Shown in pieces: positions 1 through 5,185 of a DNA stretch of 5,185 nt; positions within the stretch are counted from its first letter, which is position 1; each line of letters begins with the position of its first letter. A program made the position numbers and the translations under genes. The notes beneath the pieces were generated by a model. It did not search any database. It was not told where the DNA came from and saw only the letters and a list, made by a program, of their open reading frames with translations. The stretch spans positions 1-5,185 of the forward strand of contig CAMAIG010000151.1 of assembly GCA_945835085.1 (NCBI GenBank), written 5' to 3'. This DNA comes from an uncultured Ruminococcus sp. Its GTDB lineage: Bacteria > Bacillota > Clostridia > Oscillospirales > Ruminococcaceae.

Positions 1-602
1 GTGTGCCCGTCTGCGGGGCATTTTGATTTTACGACGTTCAGATCAATTTTTCCTGCAGTTTTGATAACTTCCTTTTCCGGCGCAAGCACCATGGGACGTA
101 TGACGGTAAGGTCACGTCTTGACATATAGCTCACGGGGGCAAAGCAGCCTATCCTGCCCTCGTTGAAAAGGTTCATCACAAAGGTTTCCACAGCGTCGTT
201 ATAGTGATGACCGAGAGCAAGCTTATTGCAGCCTGCGGTCTTTGTGGCGTCATGGAGAGCACCCCGTCGGAGCTTTGCACACAGGCTGCAGGGATTAGGC
301 TCCTTGCGGATATCAAAAACCACCTGCCCGATATCTGTGGGAATGAGCCTGTATTCTATCCCCGCCTTCTCACAGTATTCCGCAACGCTGCTGTAATCTC
401 CCCGTACTCCGCCGAACTGCAGGTCAAGAGTTATGGCAACAAGCTCATATTCTATTCCGATAAATCGCCTCAGCTCCGACAGTCCCATGAGCAGGATAAG
501 GCTGTCCTTTCCTCCCGAAACTCCCACAGCAATGCGGTCGCCGTCCTGTATCATATCAAATTCCTGAATAGCCTTTCGCATATATCCGAGCATTTTCTGC
601 AT
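1..602 (-). CDS. ttcA: TtcA-family tRNA 2-thiolation protein (PP-loop ATPase), C-terminus cut by window edge
   Basis: I read an open minus-strand frame from the ATG at 602-600 to the left edge, giving 200 residues with no stop. Motifs in order: an ATP-pyrophosphatase PP-loop SGGKDS (29-34), a CxxC pair CSLC (105-108) followed by AKLRRG, GHHYNDAVET (131-140), and YMSRRDLTVIRPM.LAPEKEV (about 159-179), then a further Cys in KSKCPADG (192-199). Known of the family: TtcA enzymes adenylate the target base of tRNA and insert sulfur, using an oxygen-sensitive Fe-S cluster held by the CxxC pair and a third Cys; E. coli TtcA makes s2C32. Cys195 is the likely third ligand here. In Gram-positive bacteria the exact tRNA target is less certain, so the symbol is a family-level assignment. 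Some 40-90 residues probably lie outside the window. The start is the first ATG after an in-frame TGA; the nearest Shine-Dalgarno (GAAAGG, 617-622) sits a long 14 bases away. The gene is divergent from the GH4-like gene. Confidence 0.93.
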   Translation of the reverse strand, partial: MQKMLGYMRKAIQEFDMIQDGDRIAVGVSGGKDSLILLMGLSELRRFIGIEYELVAITLDLQFGGVRGDYSSVAEYCEKAGIEYRLIPTDIGQVVFDIRKEPNPCSLCAKLRRGALHDATKTAGCNKLALGHHYNDAVETFVMNLFNEGRIGCFAPVSYMSRRDLTVIRPMVLAPEKEVIKTAGKIDLNVVKSKCPADGH

Positions 603-643
603 TTTCCGATCAAGTGCCTTTCATAAAATAATTTCCGCATTTC

Positions 644-672
644 ATTATACACCAAAATACTATGGATTGCAA
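644..672 (-). promoter_or_regulatory. Sigma-A-type promoter for the TtcA-like gene
   Basis: On the minus strand, a -35 TTGCAA (672-667; 4 of 6 consensus bases) is followed by a 17-base spacer and a perfect -10 TATAAT (649-644). Transcription should start near 637, leaving a leader of about 35 bases before the ATG at 602. The -35 lies inside the 8-base palindrome ATTGCAAT (666-673), which may be chance. Confidence 0.72.
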
Positions 673-702
673 TAGCAAATCGAATAATCGTGAATATTGG
701 TC

Positions 703-731
703 TTGACAAATGTACACAATTGTAGGATAAT
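703..731 (+). promoter_or_regulatory. Strong sigma-A promoter for the GH4-like gene
   Basis: A perfect -35 TTGACA (703-708), a 17-base spacer and a -10 GATAAT (726-731; 5 of 6) give a near-consensus promoter starting transcription near 738. The leader to the ATG at 792 is about 54 bases. The spacer holds the perfect 8-base palindrome ACAATTGT (716-723), well placed for a repressor but too short to prove an operator. The promoter points away from the TtcA promoter; their -35 elements are about 30 bases apart. Confidence 0.8.
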
Positions 732-750
732 ATAGGTATAAATAGATATA

Positions 751-773
751 TGCCGCGAAATATAAGGGCGGCA
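751..773 (+). promoter_or_regulatory. Small leader hairpin just upstream of the GH4-like gene's ribosome binding site
   Basis: TGCCGC (751-756) and GCGGCA (768-773) are perfect inverted repeats around an 11-base AT-rich loop. The hairpin lies in the predicted leader and ends 3 bases before the Shine-Dalgarno AAAGGA (777-782). It could tune translation or protect the mRNA end. It has no T-run, so it is not a terminator. No riboswitch family is recognised. Confidence 0.35.
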
Positions 774-791
774 CCGAAAGGAAACGGCATT

Positions 792-2162
792 ATGAACACT
801 GATAAAAGGATAAATATTGCCTATATAGGCGGAGGTTCATGCAATTTCGGCTGGAAGCTCATTCCCGAGCTTGCCGATGAGGATATCTGCGCTATGGTCA
901 GGCTTTATGATACGGACAAGACCTGTTCCCTTGCAAACGAGGTAATAGGCAACAATATCCACGACAAGGGGAACACAAGGGGCGATGTGGTATATCTTGC
1001 CTGCGATGAGCCTTCCGAGGCTCTGAGAGATGCGGATTTTGTAATACTGTCCTTTGATGTGGGCACCCTTGACGAGCTTGTAAGCGAGCTGCATCTCCCC
1101 GAAACATACGGTATTATCCAGACGGGCTGTGAAAATTCGGGCATAGGCTCTGTTATCGGAGCACTGAAGAATATGCCCGTTTGTGCGGAATATGCACGGC
1201 TCATAAAAGAGCTTTGTCCCGACGCATGGGTAATAAACCTGTGCACACCAATGGCAGAATGCATGGCAGTGCTGGCAGAGGAATTTCCCCAAATAAAGCT
1301 TTTCGGCACAGACAGCGACAGCTTTTCCTGCCAGGAGCTTCTTGCAACGATGCTATGCGAGAGCAGAGGTCTTTCGGGAGTGCGCCGAAGGGATATAAAG
1401 ACAAATATCCTCGGAATAAGCGGCTTTACATGGTTTGACAGCGCTGTATATGACGGCGAGGACCTTTTTCCCCTTTTCCGTGAATATGCGGAGAAATATT
1501 TTGACAAGGGCTATGAGTACCGTGTGAATGAATACAAGACAAATCCCGATGCGGGTGCAAACAAGGTAAGGTTTGACCTTTTCCTGAGATGCGGGCTTAT
1601 CCCTGCGGTGAATGACAGGATAGCAGCGGGATTCTGCCCCGTGTGGTACACTAACACCGCAAAGGCAATGGCATCCTGGAAATTTTCTCCCATGACCGTA
1701 AACTATAAAAAGAAGATATTTGAGGACAAGACCTCAAAGGTGAAAAAATACATGAACGGCGAGGCTCTGCCGAGGTCGTCGGGAGCCACTGAGGTGCCTG
1801 CGATAATCCGTGCTCTTAACGGAGGAGGAAATCTTATTGCGCCCGTGTCCCTTCCCAACAGGGGGCAGATAGAAAATCTTCCTGCGGGAGCTATCGTCAC
1901 ATCAAACGCTCTTATCAGCAGGGGAAATGTTCGTCCCGTTGCGGCGGGAGCGCTTCCAGAGGATATCATGGGCATAACGGTGCGCCATGTTTATAACCGT
2001 TCCGCCGTGGTCAGGGCATACAAGGAGAAGGATCTTGACATAGCCTTCAATGCGTTCCTAAACGACCCTGTGCTGAGCTGCGGGCTTACCGAAGCCACCG
2101 AGCTTTACCGTGAGATGCTCTCTGCTGTGAGCAAGCATCTGGTTTATTACTGCGAGGATTAA
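792..2162 (+). CDS. Glycoside hydrolase family 4 protein, LplD/alpha-galacturonidase type, with degenerate active-site motifs
   Basis: 456 residues, the usual GH4 length. GH4 enzymes cleave glycosides by NAD+- and Mn2+-dependent oxidation at C3 followed by elimination, in the cytoplasm; no signal peptide is seen here. The N-terminus is a Rossmann segment, NIAYIGGGS (8-16), with Asp40 ending the second strand (VRLYD), as expected for NAD binding. LPETYGIIQ (102-110), LGISGFTW (207-214), NRGQIENLPAG (356-366) and GALPEDI (386-392) match the LplD branch. Against the family pattern recalled from memory, the metal-binding Cys-His motif (GCCH-like) is GTDS (172-175), the GINH His is Gly211, NP is TP (152-153), and the glycine/arginine loop is GCENSGIGSVIGALK (112-126). 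Activity on the usual substrates is therefore doubtful. The ATG at 792 is chosen because AAAGGA (777-782) lies 9 bases upstream; an in-frame ATG at 750 would add 14 residues but lacks a good ribosome binding site. A terminator follows, and an AraC regulator lies downstream. GH4 membership is confident; the function is not. Confidence 0.88.
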   Translation: MNTDKRINIAYIGGGSCNFGWKLIPELADEDICAMVRLYDTDKTCSLANEVIGNNIHDKGNTRGDVVYLACDEPSEALRDADFVILSFDVGTLDELVSELHLPETYGIIQTGCENSGIGSVIGALKNMPVCAEYARLIKELCPDAWVINLCTPMAECMAVLAEEFPQIKLFGTDSDSFSCQELLATMLCESRGLSGVRRRDIKTNILGISGFTWFDSAVYDGEDLFPLFREYAEKYFDKGYEYRVNEYKTNPDAGANKVRFDLFLRCGLIPAVNDRIAAGFCPVWYTNTAKAMASWKFSPMTVNYKKKIFEDKTSKVKKYMNGEALPRSSGATEVPAIIRALNGGGNLIAPVSLPNRGQIENLPAGAIVTSNALISRGNVRPVAAGALPEDIMGITVRHVYNRSAVVRAYKEKDLDIAFNAFLNDPVLSCGLTEATELYREMLSAVSKHLVYYCED

Positions 2163-2203
2163 AAAATTGCCCGTTTTAGTTATCCTAAGCATTTATAAAA
2201 ATG

Positions 2204-2244
2204 ACGTTCACCGGAATACGAAAAATTTGCGGTGAACGTTTTTT
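2204..2244 (+). terminator. Rho-independent terminator after the GH4-like gene
   Basis: A perfect 10-base-pair stem, ACGTTCACCG (2204-2213) with CGGTGAACGT (2230-2239), encloses a 16-base loop and runs directly into six T residues (2239-2244). It lies 41 bases past the GH4-like stop codon and ends before the AraC promoter, so the two genes are probably separate transcription units. Confidence 0.88.
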
Positions 2245-2266
2245 ATAACAGAAAATTCAAACAAAA

Positions 2267-2295
2267 TATATCATTATACAGTTTTTTGTGATATA
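2267..2295. repeat. 7-base inverted repeat spanning the AraC-family promoter (possible operator)
   Basis: TATATCA (2267-2273) and TGATATA (2289-2295) are perfect inverted repeats with centres 22 bases apart, about two helical turns. They cover the -35 region and overlap the -10 element. The sequence is AT-rich, so chance is a serious alternative, and AraC-family proteins usually bind direct rather than inverted repeats. Confidence 0.3.
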
Positions 2296-2297
2296 AT
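2292..2297 (+). promoter_or_regulatory. -10 element (TATAAT) of the AraC-family gene promoter
   Basis: A perfect TATAAT lies 35 bases before the ATG at 2332, in an AT-rich stretch after the GH4 terminator. No good -35 hexamer is seen at 16-18 bases (2269-2274 reads TATCAT), so the promoter may depend on an activator, possibly its own product. Confidence 0.5.
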
Positions 2298-2331
2298 ATG
2301 AAAAATGTAAATCAATCTGAGGGGTGACGAA

Positions 2332-3207
2332 ATGTACGGTCTTTTTGAAAAATGCGATTATCTCAATACACCTGTGGAATGCTTTGAATATGATGCTGCA
2401 AAGTACAACTTTCCCATAAAGCCCCACTGGCATTATTTTGCCGAATTTATCTACATTACCGAGGGAAAAGCAGAGCTTCATTCCGACGATAAGACCTATG
2501 TTCTCGGCAAGGGGGATTTTATCATCTTTCACCCCTCTGCCGTCCATTCCATTTTCCCGGCAGACGGACCGCTTCCGAAATGTCTTGTGCTGAAATTCGA
2601 CATCGGCAGATTTACCATGACTCCTGCCTATGCACCGAAGCTAAGGAGCATTTTCAGATATGCCAGGAAAAATGATATGCGGATATGTTTTGACGCTGCC
2701 GAAGCCGAAAAAATGAACTGCAGCGAGGTGCTTGCCGACTGCATCAAGGAGATAAATAATTACCGCTATGGCTTTGATATAATGCTGCAGTCCCATATTT
2801 ACAGGCTGCTTATGAGCATAATCCGATGCTGGCTCGATGAAGGACTTATAATCGACATCAGTCACATTCCTCCCGAGGACAGCTACGGGATTGATAATAT
2901 CACCGAGCTTATCGACTCCTCTATCAATGAAAATCTGAAGGTAAGCGACATTGCCGAGCAGTGCGGCATGAGCTATTCCTGCTTTGCAAAGAAATTCCGT
3001 GAGCATTACGGCATGAGCTGCAAGGAATACATTGAGCACATGAGGATATACAAGGCAGAGGAATATCTCCTTTTCACCGATCACGACATTAACTATATCA
3101 GTCAGGAAACGGGCTTTTCCGACTGCAGCCATCTCATTAAAAGCTTCAGACGATACAGAGGGCTTACTCCCGGACAGTTCAGAAACCAAAAGCAGCATAG
3201 GACATAG
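2332..3207 (+). CDS. AraC-family transcriptional regulator with N-terminal cupin sensor domain
   Basis: 291 residues, typical for the family. The N-terminal half is a cupin-like ligand-binding domain: KPHWHYFAEFIYITEGKAEL (30-49), then LGKGDFIIFHPSAVHSI (58-74), with histidines and a Glu where many sugar-sensing cupins have them. The C-terminus (about 187-287) carries two helix-turn-helix units: the first around LKVSDIAEQCGMSYSCFAKK (202-221), the second around ISQETGFSDCSHLIKSFRR (256-274), ending in the AraC signature YRGLTPGQFR (275-284). It should bind DNA in the cytoplasm and usually activate transcription when a small molecule, often a sugar, fills the cupin. The ATG at 2332 follows GAGGGG (2319-2324) by 7 bases. 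The gene has its own promoter and lies co-oriented downstream of the GH4-like gene, the most plausible target by position. The ligand cannot be told from sequence. Confidence 0.95.
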   Translation: MYGLFEKCDYLNTPVECFEYDAAKYNFPIKPHWHYFAEFIYITEGKAELHSDDKTYVLGKGDFIIFHPSAVHSIFPADGPLPKCLVLKFDIGRFTMTPAYAPKLRSIFRYARKNDMRICFDAAEAEKMNCSEVLADCIKEINNYRYGFDIMLQSHIYRLLMSIIRCWLDEGLIIDISHIPPEDSYGIDNITELIDSSINENLKVSDIAEQCGMSYSCFAKKFREHYGMSCKEYIEHMRIYKAEEYLLFTDHDINYISQETGFSDCSHLIKSFRRYRGLTPGQFRNQKQHRT

Positions 3208-3273
3208 AGCGTGCCGAAAAAATCCGCACAAATAAGCACAAGGAAATGGTCTTTCGTCTTTTTAGGAAAACCG

Positions 3274-3311
3274 ACGCCGCAGTACCTTATAATGATACTG
3301 CGGCGTGTTTT
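3274..3311. terminator. Bidirectional terminator between the convergent AraC and GNAT genes
   Basis: A perfect 11-base-pair stem, ACGCCGCAGTA (3274-3284) with TACTGCGGCGT (3296-3306), has an 11-base loop. On the plus strand it is followed by G then TTTT (3308-3311). On the minus strand the stem is followed by GGTTTTCC and, further on, a second T-run (AAAAAG complement near 3259-3263), so it can also end the GNAT transcript. It starts 66 bases past the AraC stop and ends 4 bases from the GNAT stop codon. Confidence 0.85.
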
Positions 3312-3315
3312 ATTA

Positions 3316-3789
3316 TCAGCTGTTGAGCCTTAGCTTCATGGACATATATATGGACTTGTCCTCAACAAAATCAAGCTTTTTGTAAAGAGGATATCCGCAT
3401 TCCGTGGCTCTTAGCTCTATGTAGGAAAGGTCCCATGCCTTTCCGTCCTCTATCGCCATGCTCACAAGCTTCTCGGCTATGCCCCTGCGGCGAAAATCGG
3501 GGAGAGTGTAAACATTCATGAGAGTACCCGTCTTTCCCGTGATAAAAAGCGGGCTTGCGGGCTTATTTATCAGCAGGAAGAAAACGCAGCCCGCCGTTTT
3601 GCCGTCTTCCTCCGCAAGATATACCACACAGTCACGGTTAAGATGCTCCTGAAAATATCCGCCGCTTTGCCTTGCTATCTCGTCAAAGGTGGACTGTGGC
3701 AGATCCGCATGAGTTTCATGCATATATCCCAGACGCAGCTCTATGAGGGCAGGGATATCCGAGGGCTTTGCTTTTCTGTAATTTATCAT
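3316..3789 (-). CDS. GNAT-family N-acetyltransferase
   Basis: 157 residues, a usual single-domain GNAT length. The N-terminus INYRKAKPSDIPALIELR (2-19) is the typical opening strand and helix. Motif A, the acetyl-CoA pyrophosphate-binding loop, is seen as MNVYTLPDFRRRGIAEKLV (91-109), with RRRGIA (100-105) matching the Q/RxxGxG/A pattern. Motif B follows as YIELRATECGYPLYKKLDFV (123-142), the common end where the last strand leads to the acceptor side. Such proteins transfer an acetyl group from acetyl-CoA to an amine on a small molecule, peptide or antibiotic; the substrate cannot be told here. The ATG at 3789 has GAAAGG (3804-3799) 9 bases upstream. It starts 16 bases after the DUF1015 stop codon, so it is the second gene of that operon and its ribosome binding site lies within that gap. 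Confidence 0.93.
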   Translation of the reverse strand: MINYRKAKPSDIPALIELRLGYMHETHADLPQSTFDEIARQSGGYFQEHLNRDCVVYLAEEDGKTAGCVFFLLINKPASPLFITGKTGTLMNVYTLPDFRRRGIAEKLVSMAIEDGKAWDLSYIELRATECGYPLYKKLDFVEDKSIYMSMKLRLNS

Positions 3790-3805
3790 AACTGTCAGCC
3801 TTTCG

Positions 3806-5086
3806 TTATAATGTTATCCTGCGGGCTTCGATATAGTAGCGCTTGTCCTCGGCATGACCCATGGAGAAGGTCTTTCTGGGAAGTGCGCCATCCTTGATGA
3901 CTGTGGGGAAAAGCTCGCTTTTTGACATATCGGGCAGAAGTATTCCCGCAGAGCCTTCCCTTTCTGCAAGTCTTCTGACAACCTCAGCTCCGTGGATATA
4001 ATCCGCCTTGCCGCCGTTTTCTGCAAGGTATCTGTCAATAAAGCTCTGAACGCTGCCCACGGTGAGATTTGCACAGGGCTTTGTTATGCCGTATCTCACG
4101 GTCTTTTTGCCGCATACCCATTCAAACGCCTGCATATCGCCGCTGATGCTTTCTGTAAGTCCCAGAGCCTCCGTCATTTCCGAAAGGAGCTTGTCCGTAT
4201 CAACTCCCTCGATTATCCTGTGGATAGCTTCAAAAGCAAGAGCGTCACTGTGGAGATTAACTATCTCTGCCAGCGCCCATCTTGCAGGGTGGGAGGACAT
4301 ATCCATATCGGGATTTTCGGCTTTGAGCTGCTCATAATGTGCCTTTGCGGTGGCAAGAGAATGGTTTCCGTCGCCCATTGCATAGAGAAGAACGGGAACG
4401 TCCTTCACGCCGCTGCGCTTTTCAAAGCTGTCTTTATCTGCAAGGGCTGCAAGAGCCTCATCGGTCTTTTCAATAAGCTCCTTTGTCATAAGATAGCCCT
4501 TTATGCTGCCGCCGTTTTTCATAAGGGTGAAATCGTAGACCTTTTCAAGGCTGTCCTTGGCTTTACCTGCCATTTCGATGACTGTTTTCATGGGGTCGTC
4601 GATAAGTATCATAATGTGGGGAAGCTCAAGTGGTGCGCTCCTTCTTACTTTAAGTCTGGGAGGGATACGCTCGGCAACGGTCGCCTCGGTTGCTCTCACA
4701 GAGGAGGTGCTGCCCTTGGAATAATCATATTCCTCCAGGTCGATTGCGCCCACGATGCCTGCACGGACATTGCCTGCACTGTCGGTTCGCTCGATATATA
4801 TCATGGCGTCCTTATATTCGGTGAAGATACCCTTTTCAAGATATTCCTTCATGGAGGTGTTTATCCTTGATATCATTTCTTCGGAATGGGGGCTTTCAAG
4901 ATATGCTTCGGGGAGAATGAGATTAAGTGCGGAAGGCTCATTTCCCGCAATTTTTGCTGCGTCCTCCCAGTATTCGGGCTGTGAGGTGAACTGGTCACAG
5001 GCAACGACTGCCCATTTGCTCATATCTGCGGAGCTGACGGGAAGAAGGATATCCGCAGGTCCGAAGGCTGTTTTGCTTTTATACAT
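3806..5086 (-). CDS. DUF1015 family protein of unknown function
   Basis: 426 residues, full length for the DUF1015 family. Hallmarks visible: FGPADILLP (8-16), WAVVACDQFTSQPEYW (25-40), the central GDGNHSLATAKAHYE (238-252), EIVNLHSDALAFEAIHR (274-290), DYIHG (362-366), ILLPDMSKSELFPTV (382-396), and the C-terminal LPRKTFSMGHAEDKRYYIEA (402-421). No signal peptide or membrane segment is seen, so it is probably cytoplasmic. The conserved GDGNHS and DYIHG patches with charged residues suggest a nucleotide or metal-dependent active site, but no reaction is established to my knowledge. In other Clostridia I recall members beside serine-biosynthesis genes; no such gene is in this window. The ATG at 5086 has AAAGGAG (5102-5096) about 9 bases upstream. 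It is the promoter-proximal gene of a two-gene operon with the GNAT gene. Confidence 0.92.
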   Translation of the reverse strand: MYKSKTAFGPADILLPVSSADMSKWAVVACDQFTSQPEYWEDAAKIAGNEPSALNLILPEAYLESPHSEEMISRINTSMKEYLEKGIFTEYKDAMIYIERTDSAGNVRAGIVGAIDLEEYDYSKGSTSSVRATEATVAERIPPRLKVRRSAPLELPHIMILIDDPMKTVIEMAGKAKDSLEKVYDFTLMKNGGSIKGYLMTKELIEKTDEALAALADKDSFEKRSGVKDVPVLLYAMGDGNHSLATAKAHYEQLKAENPDMDMSSHPARWALAEIVNLHSDALAFEAIHRIIEGVDTDKLLSEMTEALGLTESISGDMQAFEWVCGKKTVRYGITKPCANLTVGSVQSFIDRYLAENGGKADYIHGAEVVRRLAEREGSAGILLPDMSKSELFPTVIKDGALPRKTFSMGHAEDKRYYIEARRITL

Positions 5087-5135
5087 AAAGAATTGCTCCT
5101 TTCTCAGGCAATGTTTTCAACGTGTGCTTATTATA

Positions 5136-5144
5136 ATTATAGCA
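5136..5144 (-). promoter_or_regulatory. Extended -10 promoter for the DUF1015-GNAT operon
   Basis: On the minus strand, TGCTATAAT (5144-5136) is a perfect TATAAT preceded by the TGn extended -10 motif. No convincing -35 is seen at normal spacing (ACTTTT at 17 bases), which fits, since extended -10 promoters can do without one. Transcription should start near 5129, giving a leader of roughly 40 bases with the AAAGGAG ribosome binding site. The rest of 5145-5185 shows nothing I can identify. Confidence 0.68.
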
Positions 5145-5185
5145 TCTTCACGGGATATAAAGTTAAATTTGTATGAACATCTTAT

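Noticed and set aside
204..626. Plus-strand open frame of 140 codons at the left end
   Set aside because: It is antisense to the TtcA-like gene, whose PP-loop, CxxC and GHHYNDAVET motifs show that the minus strand is the coding strand.
750..791. Upstream in-frame ATG that would add 14 residues to the GH4-like protein
   Set aside because: The added residues fall before the Rossmann strand that normally starts GH4 proteins, and the ATG lacks a good Shine-Dalgarno, whereas the ATG at 792 has AAAGGA at 9 bases.
551..799. Minus-strand open frame of 82 codons across the divergent promoter region
   Set aside because: It runs through both promoters and into the TtcA gene in another frame, with no ribosome binding site or recognisable product.
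905..1507. Minus-strand open frame of 200 codons, and another at 837-1292, antisense to the GH4-like gene
   Set aside because: Both overlap the GH4-like coding sequence, and their translations match no known domain. They are shadows caused by codon bias.
2204..2239. Hairpin arms GTTCACCG/CGGTGAAC considered as an operator for the AraC regulator
   Set aside because: The GC-rich perfect stem followed directly by six T residues, just after a stop codon, is fully explained as a rho-independent terminator.
2641..3231. Minus-strand open frame of 196 codons antisense to the AraC-family gene
   Set aside because: It covers the helix-turn-helix coding region and part of the intergenic gap, with no supporting signals or domain.
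3992..4870. Plus-strand open frame of 292 codons antisense to the DUF1015 gene
   Set aside because: It lies wholly within a well-recognised DUF1015 coding sequence, has no ribosome binding site or promoter, and its translation is Cys/His-rich with no recognisable domain, as expected of an antisense shadow.

Overview
The window looks like chromosomal DNA from a Gram-positive, Clostridia-type bacterium, plausibly a Ruminococcus-like Oscillospiraceae gut or rumen anaerobe. This is inferred from AAAGG(AG) ribosome binding sites before most genes, strong sigma-A-type promoters (TTGACA / TATAAT), short AT-rich intergenic regions around moderately GC coding DNA, and the protein families. No rRNA, tRNA, mobile element, CRISPR array or integrase is visible, and no gap between genes exceeds 300 bases.

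Layout, left to right. (1) Positions 1-602, minus strand: the N-terminal 200 residues of a TtcA-family PP-loop tRNA-thiolation enzyme, cut by the left window edge. (2) Positions 603-791: a divergent promoter region serving the TtcA-like gene and the next gene. (3) Positions 792-2162, plus strand: a 456-residue glycoside hydrolase family 4 (GH4) protein of the LplD / alpha-galacturonidase type. It keeps the NAD-binding N-terminus and the GH4 C-terminal signatures, but the usual metal-binding and substrate-binding residues are replaced. A strong rho-independent terminator follows. (4) Positions 2332-3207, plus strand: an AraC-family regulator with an N-terminal cupin domain and its own promoter. 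(5) Positions 3274-3311: a terminator hairpin between convergent genes that can serve both directions. (6) Positions 3316-5086, minus strand: a two-gene operon with a DUF1015 protein first and a GNAT acetyltransferase 16 bases downstream, driven by an extended -10 promoter near the right edge.

How the genes fit together: the GH4-like gene and the AraC regulator are adjacent and co-oriented, so the regulator may control the GH4-like gene in response to a sugar or uronate. This is inference; each has its own promoter and a terminator separates them. The DUF1015 and GNAT genes are almost certainly co-transcribed, but no shared function is evident. The TtcA-like gene is an unrelated housekeeping neighbour.

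The item most worth following up is the GH4-like protein. Its frame is intact and its fold signatures are conserved, yet the family's Cys and His metal ligands and several nearby residues have changed together. It could be a pseudoenzyme, a sugar or NAD-binding sensor, or an enzyme with altered chemistry. The rest of the window is ordinary.
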